DNA from: Natronolimnobius sp. AArcel1
GTDB taxonomy: Archaea; Halobacteriota; Halobacteria; Halobacteriales; Natrialbaceae
Length of the DNA stretch: 64,000 nucleotides
NCBI RefSeq assembly: GCF_011043775.1
Contig: NZ_JAAKXY010000005.1
Coordinates: 62,001-126,000, forward strand
Direction of reading: 5' to 3'
The translations under genes were made by a program, and so were the position numbers. Shown here in pieces: positions 35,470 to 44,658 of this stretch; position 1 is the stretch's first letter, and each line of letters starts with the position of its first letter. Under the pieces are notes generated by a model. The model was given only the letters and a program-made list of their open reading frames with translations. It was not told the DNA's origin and did no database searches.

Positions 35470-36549
35470 ATGGTACAGGAAGAGCCAGCGGACCTGCTAG
35501 AGCTAAGCGACGACACCCAATCCCTGCTCGAGCAGAACGACCTCCGTCCGCTCTGGGAAGTCGAAAACGACATGGGAACACTCATCGACGATCTCGAGCC
35601 GCGTATCTGGAAGTGGGAGGACATCCAGGCTGCTATCGACGGCATCGAAGAGGACGTTCCAATCGCCGACCTGCCACCGGGATTCCAGCGACGTGTCGCG
35701 GTTCCGATCAACGCGAAACACGCAATCTCGAATACGATCTACATCGGCGTGCAGACGGTCTCACCCGGCGAGACAGCGCCCTCCCACCGGCACGCGGCCA
35801 GCGCCCTTCGCTTTACTATCGATGGCCACGAGGACATGAAAACGGTCGTCGCCGGCGAGGAGTTCCCGATGAAAGACAACGACCTCGTGACGACGCCACA
35901 GTGGGAATGGCACGACCATATCAACGACGGCGACGAGACCGCAGCGTGGCTTGATGTCCTCGACCTGCCGCTGTTTCTCGACACGCTGAACAACTCCCAC
36001 GTCTTCGAGAACCACGAACTCGAGCGCCAGCCGGTCACGAAGACCCAGGGCTACTGGGACTCCCAGTACGGGCGTGGTCGTCCTGCCGGCGAGAAGTCGG
36101 ATGGCTCGATTCCGGGTCCGTTCGAGGGCAACAGGGAGCCGACGCCGCCGTATCGCTTCGGCTGGGACGAAATGGAAGAGACGCTGCGCCAGCGCGCCGA
36201 CAACGACGAGCCGGACCCCCACGACGGCTACAGCCTCGCGTACGTCAATCCCGCTACCGGGGAGGCACCGCTGTTCCCGACGATGTCGTTTCGCGCTCAG
36301 CTGCTGAACGAGGGCCCAACTGATCCGCACTTCCACAACGCCACCGAGGTCTACTTCGTCATCGAAGGTGAGGGCGTAACCCACGTCGACGGCGAGGCCC
36401 TCGAGTGGGACCAGTGGGACATCTTCGTCGTGCCGCCGGACGCACCACACCACCACGAACCGGACGACGAGGCGATCTTGCTTGGCATGACCGACGAGCC
36501 GATCCTCCGGTCGATGAACTTCTACGCTGAGGCAGCCATCGATACGTAG
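35470..36549 (+). CDS. gdoA: Gentisate 1,2-dioxygenase
   Basis: A 359-residue bicupin. The N-terminal cupin carries the iron-binding His set (TAPSHRHAASALRFTIDGH, then TTPQWEWHDHINDG); the C-terminal cupin has DPHFHNATEVYFVIEGEG and PPDAPHHHEPDD. Length and both cupins fit gentisate 1,2-dioxygenases, which use Fe(II) and oxygen to cleave gentisate between C1 and C2 to maleylpyruvate. The ATG at 35470 is 23 bases after TTATAGC, consistent with a leaderless mRNA. It is divergent from the FAH-family hydrolase that would take the product. Haloarchaeal gentisate dioxygenases are known from aromatic-degrading strains. Cytoplasmic. Confidence 0.93.
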   Translation: MVQEEPADLLELSDDTQSLLEQNDLRPLWEVENDMGTLIDDLEPRIWKWEDIQAAIDGIEEDVPIADLPPGFQRRVAVPINAKHAISNTIYIGVQTVSPGETAPSHRHAASALRFTIDGHEDMKTVVAGEEFPMKDNDLVTTPQWEWHDHINDGDETAAWLDVLDLPLFLDTLNNSHVFENHELERQPVTKTQGYWDSQYGRGRPAGEKSDGSIPGPFEGNREPTPPYRFGWDEMEETLRQRADNDEPDPHDGYSLAYVNPATGEAPLFPTMSFRAQLLNEGPTDPHFHNATEVYFVIEGEGVTHVDGEALEWDQWDIFVVPPDAPHHHEPDDEAILLGMTDEPILRSMNFYAEAAIDT

Positions 36550-36656
36550 ACTGAGTTTCGCTCGCAGAGCCGCTGCAGTGTCGAATTGCTTCGAATCAAC
36601 GGCGTCGGCGTGTCTCGTGGGTAATACTCTTATACACTGTTCCCAAACGTGTACGT

Positions 36657-36842
36657 ATGGCTGAGTTCGACAATCCGTACGTCGACGAGGACCCGTTCGT
36701 CAGAGCCCACTTCGACTGTCTGGACTGCGGTGGCAAGCTCTGGGAGTACGCAATTCAGGGCCAGATGGTCTGTGAAGACTGTCGAAGCGTCTTCCCGTCG
36801 GAGCACGTGTTTGATGCCCAGATCAGCCACCCTGCAGACTGA
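36657..36842 (+). CDS. Small zinc-ribbon protein
   Basis: A 61-residue protein with two CxxC knuckles, FDCLDCGGKLWEYA and MVCEDCRSVFPSE, spaced 20 residues apart, the classic haloarchaeal micro-zinc-ribbon. A clear TATA (TTATACAC, 36,629-36,636) lies ~22 bases before the ATG, so it is probably leaderless. Such micro-proteins act in protein or nucleic acid binding; a specific role is unknown. Confidence 0.8.
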   Translation: MAEFDNPYVDEDPFVRAHFDCLDCGGKLWEYAIQGQMVCEDCRSVFPSEHVFDAQISHPAD

Positions 36843-36990
36843 TACGGATTGCTGTACCGATGTCTTGTCGATCGCTGACCCCGGTGCTGGCAATCGGCGG
36901 TACGTGACTACAGCAGTCCATATGATGGGGCGCGGGAATCGGTTTGCGAAATGGCATGGATTTACGTACTCGCCCCTCACAACAGAGTGT

Positions 36991-37314
36991 ATGGTACTCG
37001 AAACGGATCTCGAGGAGACAGCAGCGAAGCAAACCGACCTTCCAACCGCCGAAGACGTGTATGACCACGACGAAGAGATTCCCCTCGCAGCGGTCTTCGA
37101 CGACGACTTCGTCGCTACACGGACCGAGTTCAATAGCTTCGACGAACTGGTCGCGGCTAGTCCTGGCGATGCTGGTTCAGCGGCCGAACTCGAGACAGTT
37201 ACCGACGGCGAGTGGGATGAGTTCGTCGCCGAGCGAACCGAGTTCGCAGACGAAGAGGAACTGGTGATGGCCGCTCGCGACCACTGGGTGGCAAAGAAAC
37301 TGGAACTCGTCTGA
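36991..37314 (+). CDS. Hypothetical acidic protein with repeated motif
   Basis: A 107-residue acidic protein from ATG 36991 (a longer start at ATG 36922 is possible). Two related segments occur, VATRTEFNSFDELVAASPGD and VAERTEFADEEELVMAARDH, each with a Phe-Xaa-acidic motif and a following helix, which suggests an internal duplication of a ~45-residue unit. No family recognised. It follows the zinc-ribbon gene on the same strand with a 148-base gap. Confidence 0.6.
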   Translation: MVLETDLEETAAKQTDLPTAEDVYDHDEEIPLAAVFDDDFVATRTEFNSFDELVAASPGDAGSAAELETVTDGEWDEFVAERTEFADEEELVMAARDHWVAKKLELV

Positions 37315-37482
37315 TGTGGTCAGTCACACGCGGTCGTACTGGAACGTGCTAACCGGCACCACTGACCTGACAGAAATTTCCGTCGACTCGTGGCGGTGTG
37401 AAGAGCGTACACGCAGCGATTCCAGCCGTTCTCGGGAGCGCTGCCGTTAGATACTTAGTACCCGTCTGGAAACAGGGTGTAC

Positions 37483-38808
37483 ATGGCTACCACGACCCTC
37501 ATTGATACTGAGGAGCTCGTCGATGACACCGATCTCAACGAGGTCGAACGCCTCGAGTACGAACGGGATCTCTGGCGCGGACTCTTCGACCAACTGGTTG
37601 ATGAGTTCCCGGAACCGGCGTTCGTCGTCGATGACGGCGGCAGCATCACACACTGGAACGACAAGCACGAACCGTTGACCGGCATCACAGCGGATGAGAC
37701 GCTCGGAGAGAACGCGATTGACGTCCTCGGGACCGAAGGCGTTGAGGAAACCCTCGCAGAGAAAATCGTCCGGACGGAGACGGAGATTCGTGAGGACCAC
37801 ATCCGCTCGGGCGGTCCTGACAATGATCGATGGCACCTCCGTGCCGCCGGGTCGCCGCTGCGAGCGCCCGACGGCGAGGTCGTTGGTGCGTTCGAGTACG
37901 TCAGCGTCGTCACGGAACTTGTCGAGCAGCGCAAGGAAGTCAAGCGTGTTCAGGAAGGCATTAGTGAGACGATCAACGAGGCCGTCAAGGACCTCCTCGT
38001 GGCGACCGAAACGAACGCCGAGACGAACGACGAACTCGAGGGGCTTGTCGATCACCAGGTCGAGAGCCTCGAGTCGGTTCAGATGCAGATGGAGTCACTC
38101 TCGGCGACTGTCGAGGAGGTCGCCGCCAGTGCCGAGGAAGTTAGCGGCCAAAGCGCCACGGCCGCAGAATTGGCGGACGAATCGAAGCAAGCGACCGACG
38201 AGATCGTCACCTCGGTTGCTGACGTTCGGGACGCAGCGGATACGCTCGCACAGACCAGTCGCACACTCGAGGAGCGAATCGAGGAGATCGACACCATCGT
38301 CGACGTGATCGACGGGATCGCCGACGAGACAAATCTGTTGGCGCTCAACGCCAACATTCAGGCCGCACAGGTCGGCAGTGGGGCTGAAGGGTTTAGCGTC
38401 GTTGCGAACGAGGTAAAGCAACTCGCCGACCAGTCGAAGGAGGAAGTCGAGACCATCGAACGGATCGTCGACGAAGTGCGTTCACACACAACGGAGACAA
38501 TCGAGAGCGTCGAGACGACACTCGAGCACGTCGACGAGGCGATTGAGCACGCCGAAACCGTCGATACCAAACAATCCGAGATCAAGACCGCCATCGACGA
38601 GGCTACGACAGGAAGCGAGGAGATTGCCGACGCAACGGATGAACAGGCTGCGACGGCCGAAGAGGTCGCGACCATGCTTAGCAACAGCGTCGACGGGAGC
38701 CAGACCATCGCAAGCGAGATCCAGACGCTCGCCGAAACCAACAACGAACAGGCTGAGAAGGTACGACACGTTCGGCGCGAAGTCAGTGAACTCGAGTCGG
38801 AGCTATAA
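37483..38808 (+). CDS. Soluble PAS-containing methyl-accepting transducer (Htr type)
   Basis: A 441-residue protein without membrane segments. Residues about 30-145 are a PAS domain (LVDEFPEPAFVVDDGGSITH, WNDKHEPLTGITADETLG); the rest is a long coiled coil with the signalling hairpin IDGIADETNLLALNANIQAA and GFSVVANEVKQLADQ, which binds CheA/CheW. It is a cytoplasmic chemotaxis receptor sensing an internal cue, perhaps redox state or a metabolite. Its position inside the aromatic island suggests taxis toward substrate via metabolic sensing, which is inference. Start at the second Met (MATTTL) fits the family; Met at 37477 is two residues earlier. Confidence 0.88.
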   Translation: MATTTLIDTEELVDDTDLNEVERLEYERDLWRGLFDQLVDEFPEPAFVVDDGGSITHWNDKHEPLTGITADETLGENAIDVLGTEGVEETLAEKIVRTETEIREDHIRSGGPDNDRWHLRAAGSPLRAPDGEVVGAFEYVSVVTELVEQRKEVKRVQEGISETINEAVKDLLVATETNAETNDELEGLVDHQVESLESVQMQMESLSATVEEVAASAEEVSGQSATAAELADESKQATDEIVTSVADVRDAADTLAQTSRTLEERIEEIDTIVDVIDGIADETNLLALNANIQAAQVGSGAEGFSVVANEVKQLADQSKEEVETIERIVDEVRSHTTETIESVETTLEHVDEAIEHAETVDTKQSEIKTAIDEATTGSEEIADATDEQAATAEEVATMLSNSVDGSQTIASEIQTLAETNNEQAEKVRHVRREVSELESEL

Positions 38809-38997
38809 TCTCTCAGAGTATGCAGTGTGGCCTCGCTCTCGTTGTGTGATTTTCCCTGTTCCGGGTTCGGTACGCCCCTCGTGACGACACGTTCTGGAAT
38901 CTGAGTCCCAGTGACCGAATGAGTCGGTGTCCGCCAAGCGGATTCCTGTCAAACTGCTTGCTACTTGTTTCAGGCCGGAGACAGATCAAAACCCGCC

Positions 38998-39027
38998 CAC
39001 ACGTGTGCGTTCTTCCAAAGATATATG
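38998..39027 (+). promoter_or_regulatory. Promoter with palindrome in front of the beta-oxidation operon
   Basis: CACACGTGTG (38,998-39,007) is a perfect 10-base palindrome placed just before a TATA box (AAAGATATAT, about 39,017-39,026). The ATG at 39,053 is ~26 bases after the box, so the mRNA is probably leaderless. A palindrome directly upstream of BRE/TATA is a plausible activator or repressor site. The rest of the 244-base gap from 38,809 shows no gene. Confidence 0.55.
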
Positions 39028-39052
39028 TGACACAATAACGGATAATTTCGTG

Positions 39053-41002
39053 ATGAAGGTTGACACAGTGCAACGAGTAGCAGTACTTGGGGCCGGTAGT
39101 ATGGGCCATGGTATCGCGGAGGTTGCCGCGATCGGTGGCTACGATGTGACGATGCGTGACATCGAAGAAGAATTCGTCCAAGACGGCTACGACGACATCG
39201 AATGGAGCCTCGAGAAACTCGAATCGAAAGGCCGGATTGACGAGTCCGCTGAGGCTGTCCTCGAGCGGGTCGATACGACGACAGACCTCGCTGATGCCGT
39301 CGCAAACGCTGACCTCGTGATCGAAGCCGTTCCCGAACAACTCGAGATCAAAGAAGACACGTTCTCGACGGTCGACGAGCACGCGCCCGATCACGCAATC
39401 TTGGCGTCGAACACCTCGAGTCTCTCAATTTCGGACATCGCAGCGGTGACCGACCGTCCGGAACAGGTCGTCGGCATGCACTTCTTCAATCCGCCCGTGA
39501 AGATGGATCTCGTCGAAGTGACCTACGGCGAGGCGACGACGGACGAGACGGCTGAACTCGCCTACGAGTGGGCCGAGTCGGTCGACAAGCGCCCGATCTA
39601 CGTCCGCAAGGACGTCCACGGCTTCGTCGTCAACACCGTCCTCGTCCCATTCATGGAGGAGGCAGCCTGGATGCTCTCGAACGACGAGACGACGGTCCAG
39701 GAGACCGATGCCGCAATGGTCTACGAACGAGGCTACCCGATGGGGCCATTCGAACTCAATGACTTCGGTGGGATCGATATCGCCTACCACTTCCGCGATG
39801 AGTCCGGCCAGCCCGTTCCCCCGGCTATCGAGGAAAAAGTCGAGAACGACAACCTCGGCCGAAAGAGCGGCAAGGGATTCTACGACTATGCGGACGACGG
39901 CGACGGCGTCGACTATCAGCCCGAGGACGCGGGCAACTACGATACCCTTCGCACGGAAGCGGTGATGATCAACAAGGCCGCCTGGCTCATCGGCAACGAC
40001 GTCGCCACACCCGAGGAGATCGATATCGGACTCCGACTTGGCGGCAGTTTCCCCGAAGGGATGTGCCGACGCGGCGACCGCCTCGGCCTCGACATCGTCC
40101 TCGAGAAACTCGAGTCACTGTACGACGAGTACGGTGCTGAGCGCTATGAACCAGCCGACTATCTCGTTGAACTTGTCGAGGAGGGCTGGACCGGCGAGGA
40201 CGCCGGGAAGGGCTTCTTCGACTATCGGGTCGATCCGCCCACCCACTACATTAACTGGGAAATCGACGACGACGGCGTCCTCACGATTGAACTTGACCGC
40301 CAAGAGCGGATGAACTCAATGTCTGACGACATGTTCATGGAAGTCGACCGACTCCTGAAGAACGTTGACGACGAGGAAGTCTCCTGTATCGTCTTCGAAG
40401 GAGCTGGCCGAGCGTTTAGCTCCGGGGCAGACATCACCGGCTTCACTGCTGACGACCCAGCCGAGATCATGGACGTCGACGAGATGTTCCAGACCGTCTA
40501 CGAGTTCGACCGGCCGACGGTCGCGAAGATTCACGGCTTTTGTCTCGGTGCAGGGATCGAACTCGCACTCGCCTGTGATATCCGCGTCGCGACAGAAGAT
40601 GCAACGATTGGAACGCCCGAGACGAATCTCGGTGTGATCCCCGGCGGTGGCGCGACCCAGCGACTCGTCCGCCTCATCGGCGAAGCCCGGACGAAAGAGA
40701 TGGTCTATCGCGCCCTGCAGTTCGACGGCGAGCAGGCCGAAGAGTGGGGCATCGTCAACCACGCCGTTCCGGCCGACGACCTCGAGGACACCGTCGACGA
40801 CATCGTCGACGATTTGGTCTCGGGGCCACCAGTCGCGCTCAAAGCCGCCAAGCAGGTTATCCAGAACGGCCCGGAAGCCAGCCTCGAGACGGCACTGGAG
40901 ATGGAGAAACAGGCATTTGCCGTGCTCGCGACGACCGACGACATGCTCGAGGGCGTAACGGCGTTCCGAGAGGATCGCGAACCGAACTTCACAGGTGAGT
41001 GA
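39053..41002 (+). CDS. 3-hydroxyacyl-CoA dehydrogenase / enoyl-CoA hydratase fusion
   Basis: A 649-residue fusion. The N-terminal part (about 1-385) is 3-hydroxyacyl-CoA dehydrogenase: NAD motif VAVLGAGSMGHGIAEVAA, HFFNPPVKMDLVEV with its catalytic His, and two C-terminal helical domains. The C-terminal part (about 400-649) is an enoyl-CoA hydratase: oxyanion-hole segments GRAFSSGADITGF and GFCLGAGIELALACD, and ETNLGVIPGGGATQRLVRL with the catalytic Glu. It performs hydration and NAD-dependent oxidation in beta-oxidation. It starts a run of four tightly packed genes (to the CoA ligase). The expected acyl-CoA dehydrogenase is not in the window. Side-chain removal from aryl-propanoids is a plausible role. 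Confidence 0.9.
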   Translation: MKVDTVQRVAVLGAGSMGHGIAEVAAIGGYDVTMRDIEEEFVQDGYDDIEWSLEKLESKGRIDESAEAVLERVDTTTDLADAVANADLVIEAVPEQLEIKEDTFSTVDEHAPDHAILASNTSSLSISDIAAVTDRPEQVVGMHFFNPPVKMDLVEVTYGEATTDETAELAYEWAESVDKRPIYVRKDVHGFVVNTVLVPFMEEAAWMLSNDETTVQETDAAMVYERGYPMGPFELNDFGGIDIAYHFRDESGQPVPPAIEEKVENDNLGRKSGKGFYDYADDGDGVDYQPEDAGNYDTLRTEAVMINKAAWLIGNDVATPEEIDIGLRLGGSFPEGMCRRGDRLGLDIVLEKLESLYDEYGAERYEPADYLVELVEEGWTGEDAGKGFFDYRVDPPTHYINWEIDDDGVLTIELDRQERMNSMSDDMFMEVDRLLKNVDDEEVSCIVFEGAGRAFSSGADITGFTADDPAEIMDVDEMFQTVYEFDRPTVAKIHGFCLGAGIELALACDIRVATEDATIGTPETNLGVIPGGGATQRLVRLIGEARTKEMVYRALQFDGEQAEEWGIVNHAVPADDLEDTVDDIVDDLVSGPPVALKAAKQVIQNGPEASLETALEMEKQAFAVLATTDDMLEGVTAFREDREPNFTGE

Positions 41003-41003
41003 G

Positions 41004-42200
41004 ATGGCGACAAGCAGAAATGTTGCGATAGTCGGCGGCGGTCACGCGAACTGGGGTGAACGGGACGCCACTTGGAAGGACCTCGCTCAGGAGGGCGGGA
41101 AGGCGACGTTTGACGCCGTCCCGGACGTTGGCCCTGAGGACATCGAGGGACTGTTCGTCGGCGCAGTACAGCCCGAGCGGTTTGCCTACCAGTCCCACGT
41201 CGCGCCGATGGTGGCCGAACTGCTCGGCATCGAGGTCACCGAGATGATCGCCCGGACCGAACTGGCGTGTGCGAGCGGGCAGGCCGCGTTGCGGTACGCC
41301 TGGCTGGCCATCGCCGCCGGGCAACTGGATGTTGCGCTCGTCCTCGGCGTCGAGAAGATGAACCTCGGCCGTGACTACATGCCGGAGATGCAGGGATCGA
41401 TGGCGAACGTGCTGGACCGCGAGTTCGATGGCGTCAACGGCCTGTCTGCGCCGCCGTTTTTCGCCTGGTACGCCCAGCGACACATGCACGAGCACGGGAC
41501 CACCCGGGAGCAGCTGTCCCAGGTCGCAGCGAAGAACAAGAGCAACGCCGCCAAGACCGACTTCGCGCACTTCCAGACAGAGATCGAGCCTGAGGACGTC
41601 ACGGAGTCGCCCGAAATCGCACCGCCGTTGCACCTCTATGACTGCAGCGGTATTACAGACGGCGCCGCAGGCGTGATCCTGATGAGCGAGGAGAAAGCCC
41701 GCGAGGTCACCGACACCCCAGCCTGGATCACAGGCAGCGGGCAGTCGTCGATGGCAGGCAACTCGATCAACAACCTTCCGTCCTTTTCGGGCTGGCCACA
41801 GGCTCGCAAGGCTTCCCAGAACGCCTACGACCAGGCCGGTATCGAAGACCCACTCGAGGAGATCGATATCGCCGAAATTCACGATTGCTTCTCGATCAGC
41901 GAGATCATCGAGTACGAGGAGTTGGGCTTCGCCGAGCGCGGCGAGGGCGGACAGTTCATCGAGGACGGCCGCAGCCACCTCGACGGCGACGTCGCTGTCA
42001 ACCCGCGCGGTGGGCTGCTTGGCTGTGGGCATCCACTTGGCGCGACGGGCATCTCGCAGGCCCTCGAGGTCACCCAGCAGTTCCAAGGGGAAGTATCGGA
42101 GGACAGACACGTCGCAGATGCATCGACCGGCCTCATCCACAACTTAAGCGGGAGTGGCTCGGTCCACAGCGTCATGGTCTTAGACCGTGATCCACAATGA
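41004..42200 (+). CDS. Thiolase (SCP2/acetyl-CoA acetyltransferase type)
   Basis: A 398-residue thiolase. The nucleophile is in ELACASGQAALRYAWLAIAA; the downstream motifs are EIHDCFSISEIIEYEELGF and GGLLGCGHPLGATGISQALE with the general base Cys/His. The dipeptide context (HDCFS) is of the SCP2-type thiolases that work with a DUF35 partner, and that gene follows with a 4-base overlap. It cleaves a 3-ketoacyl-CoA to acetyl-CoA and a shortened acyl-CoA. It starts 1 base after the dehydrogenase/hydratase gene stop, so an operon is certain in layout. Confidence 0.9.
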   Translation: MATSRNVAIVGGGHANWGERDATWKDLAQEGGKATFDAVPDVGPEDIEGLFVGAVQPERFAYQSHVAPMVAELLGIEVTEMIARTELACASGQAALRYAWLAIAAGQLDVALVLGVEKMNLGRDYMPEMQGSMANVLDREFDGVNGLSAPPFFAWYAQRHMHEHGTTREQLSQVAAKNKSNAAKTDFAHFQTEIEPEDVTESPEIAPPLHLYDCSGITDGAAGVILMSEEKAREVTDTPAWITGSGQSSMAGNSINNLPSFSGWPQARKASQNAYDQAGIEDPLEEIDIAEIHDCFSISEIIEYEELGFAERGEGGQFIEDGRSHLDGDVAVNPRGGLLGCGHPLGATGISQALEVTQQFQGEVSEDRHVADASTGLIHNLSGSGSVHSVMVLDRDPQ

Positions 42201-42718
42201 CAAACATGACCGACTCAGACGACGGGGGAGCGCGTGATCGGGTCTCGATTCCCGAGGAGATCGAACTCCCGCGACTGCTCGATTTCTACGAGTTACAGAC
42301 CGCAGACCAGACGAAGATCCACGAGTTCTACGACAACCTCCGTGATGGACAGTTGACGACGACGCAGTGTCGCGACTGCGAGGCGATTCACTACCCGCCA
42401 CGGATCGTCTGTCCGGAGTGTACGGGAGACGACCTCGAGTACGTCGACCTTCCCCACGAGGGAGAGTTGTTTGCCTTCTCGGAGGTCCGGGGCGGCCTCC
42501 CGCTGGGACTGAGCGAACACGACGTCCCGTTCGTCGTCGGCGTCGTCGACCTCGGCCCGGTGAAGCTGTCGGCTCGGATCGACGACGCCTCGTACGCCGA
42601 CCTCGAGATCGGCGACGCGGTCGAACTGAAGATCGTCGAAATCGACGGCCCGACTGATCAAGAACGGGTATTCTACCGATTCAAACCCAAACACGCGACC
42701 AACGGTGAACACGAATGA
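42197..42718 (+). CDS. DUF35 zinc-ribbon OB-fold protein, thiolase partner
   Basis: A 173-residue protein. Residues about 40-75 hold a rubredoxin-like zinc ribbon (TQCRDCEAIHYPPRIVCPEC), and the C-terminal half is an OB fold (HEGELFAFSEVRGGLPLGLS, PVKLSARIDDASYADLEIGD). In archaea these proteins form complexes with thiolases and channel acyl-CoA. It overlaps the thiolase gene by 4 bases (ATGA) and the ligase gene likewise, so the trio is translationally coupled. Confidence 0.9.
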   Translation: MTNMTDSDDGGARDRVSIPEEIELPRLLDFYELQTADQTKIHEFYDNLRDGQLTTTQCRDCEAIHYPPRIVCPECTGDDLEYVDLPHEGELFAFSEVRGGLPLGLSEHDVPFVVGVVDLGPVKLSARIDDASYADLEIGDAVELKIVEIDGPTDQERVFYRFKPKHATNGEHE

Positions 42719-44337
42719 AAGAGTACGAACTCACGCTGCAAGTCATGCTCGAGCGGGCTACAAGCCTGTTCGGCCACAAGGAAATCGTCTCGGAAGAACC
42801 CGACGGATCGACCTACCGATATACGTACGACGACGCGTACGACCGGATCAGCCAGCTCGCAAACGCGCTGGACGACCTCGGCGTCGATCCGAATGCGCGT
42901 CTGTCGGTGATGGCGATCAACCACCACCGCCACTACGAGCTGTACTTCGGGCTTGCCTGTAGCGGGCGGAGCATCCACATGACCAACCACATGCTCCCCG
43001 ACGAACACCTCGTCGAGATCGTCAACGAAGCCGAGGACGAAATCGTCTTCGTCGACCCCGCGTTCATCGACACCGTCGAAAACGTTGCCGACCAGTTCGA
43101 AACCGTCGAGCAGTACGTGATCCTCGACGACGATGTCCCAGAGACCGGTCTCGAGCCGGTCATCGCCTATGAGGACTTGCTCGAGGGTCAGGACACCGAG
43201 TACGACTGGCCAACGCTCGACGAGGACCGTGAAGCCGGGATCTGCTATACGTCCGGCACGACCGGGCTTCCGAAGGGGGCGTCGTACTCTCACCGAGATC
43301 TCTATCTCCACACCGTCACCCACAGCCACGTCGATGTCTTCGGGATCAGCGAGAACGATACCGTGATGCCCGTCGTCCCGATGTACCACGTCAACGCCTG
43401 GGGGTTGCCCTACACCGCGACGATGTGCGGTTCGAAACTCGTCTTGCCGGGGCCAAAGACCGGTGCCGAGGAAATCGCCGAACTCATCGACCGGGAGAAC
43501 GTGACCGTTACGGCCGCGGTGACGACAGTCTGGCTCGAGATGGCCGAGTTCTACGACGAGCGCGACGATGTCGAACTCGAGAGCCTCGAACGGGTCCTCA
43601 TCGGTGGTACGTCGCCGCCGGAGTGGCTCATGGAGAAATTTGACAAGGAAATCGGCGCGCCGATCCAGCAGGGATACGGAATGACCGAGGCCGCGCCCCA
43701 CCTCGTCAACACAATGACTACCTCCGAGGTGCAGGAACTCTCTGAGAGCGAGCGCTACCAGCAGCAAATGAAACCGGGCCTCCCCGCGCCCGGCGTCCAG
43801 ATCCGGCTGCGGGACCCAGATGGTGAGCCCGTTCCCCACGACGGGGAGTCCACCGGCGAGATACAGGCGCGCTCGCCGTGGCTCATCGACGAGTACTACG
43901 ACCGGCCCGACGAGACTCGGCAGGTGTTCACCGATGATGGCTGGTTCAAGACCGGCGATGTCGGCGTGATCGACGAATATGGCTACCTCGAGGTCGTCGA
44001 CCGACTCGACGACGTCATCAAGAGCGGCGGGGAATGGATCTCCTCGCTGGAACTCGAGAACGAGCTAATGGCCCACGACGCCGTCGAAGAGGCGACGGTG
44101 ATCAACATCGAACACGAAAAATGGGATGAGCGGCCGGTCGCTTACGTTGTCCAGCGTGCGAACGTCACCGAGGACGGACTGAAAGAACACCTCCTCGAGC
44201 GGTTCCCGAAGTGGTGGCTGCCGGACCAGATCGTCTTCATCGAGTCGATTCCGAAGACGACGACCGGAAAGTTCGACAAGAAGGTGCTGCGCGACGAGTT
44301 CGAGTCGGCGCACGGAACGCTGCCAGTCGACGAGTAG
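42715..44337 (+). CDS. AMP-forming acyl/aryl-CoA ligase
   Basis: A 540-residue ANL-superfamily enzyme. It has the P-loop YTSGTTGLPKGASYSHRD, the adenine motif GYGMTEAAPHLVN, GWFKTGDVGVIDEYGYLEVV with the hinge VDRLDDVIKSGGEWIS, and the catalytic Lys in KTTTGKFDKKVLRDEF. It activates a carboxylic acid to its CoA thioester with ATP. Its long-chain/medium-chain-type sequence does not fix the substrate; the operon (dehydrogenase/hydratase, thiolase, DUF35) and the gentisate genes suggest an aromatic or phenylpropanoid acid. Translation is coupled to the DUF35 gene by an ATGA overlap. The gene ends the operon and faces livH. Confidence 0.9.
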   Translation: MKEYELTLQVMLERATSLFGHKEIVSEEPDGSTYRYTYDDAYDRISQLANALDDLGVDPNARLSVMAINHHRHYELYFGLACSGRSIHMTNHMLPDEHLVEIVNEAEDEIVFVDPAFIDTVENVADQFETVEQYVILDDDVPETGLEPVIAYEDLLEGQDTEYDWPTLDEDREAGICYTSGTTGLPKGASYSHRDLYLHTVTHSHVDVFGISENDTVMPVVPMYHVNAWGLPYTATMCGSKLVLPGPKTGAEEIAELIDRENVTVTAAVTTVWLEMAEFYDERDDVELESLERVLIGGTSPPEWLMEKFDKEIGAPIQQGYGMTEAAPHLVNTMTTSEVQELSESERYQQQMKPGLPAPGVQIRLRDPDGEPVPHDGESTGEIQARSPWLIDEYYDRPDETRQVFTDDGWFKTGDVGVIDEYGYLEVVDRLDDVIKSGGEWISSLELENELMAHDAVEEATVINIEHEKWDERPVAYVVQRANVTEDGLKEHLLERFPKWWLPDQIVFIESIPKTTTGKFDKKVLRDEFESAHGTLPVDE

Positions 44338-44658
44338 TGCAGATAGTGGGCTGAACGCTCTTTTACTCACTCTCTCAATTCGGTGCCGGTTCCTCGTGCA
44401 CCCAGCGGAATCGACGTCTTCCCCGCCGTTGACTCGAGGTACACGTCCTCGGTTCTATCGAAGAGTTCGTCGAAAGAACCGCTCCATATCGGAGAGAGAC
44501 GCGAGTGGCCCTGTCTTCGTTCGATCCGTGAGCAGTATCGGAATCAATGATCGACTCTCAGACGGAGCGTTCGATGAAAAGGACGACATCCGTGTACCAA
44601 CGTCAACAAGCGACGCGCTCCTCAGTCTCCAGCTCAAAGTGAAAAATACCGACCGTAC
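44338..44658. other. Intergenic space between convergent CoA-ligase and livH genes
   Basis: About 320 bases at a convergent junction. ORFs of 60-90 residues on both strands were seen, but their composition (Ser/Arg-rich, no acidic bias) does not look like haloarchaeal protein. No recognisable feature beyond a T-rich run (CTCTTTTACTC, 44,358) that may terminate the operon. Confidence 0.45.

Noticed and set aside
40989-42140. 383-residue minus-strand ORF opposite the thiolase
   Set aside because: The thiolase motifs on the plus strand are complete; the antisense ORF has none.
42673-43839. 388-residue minus-strand ORF opposite the CoA ligase
   Set aside because: Antisense shadow of an enzyme with all ANL motifs.
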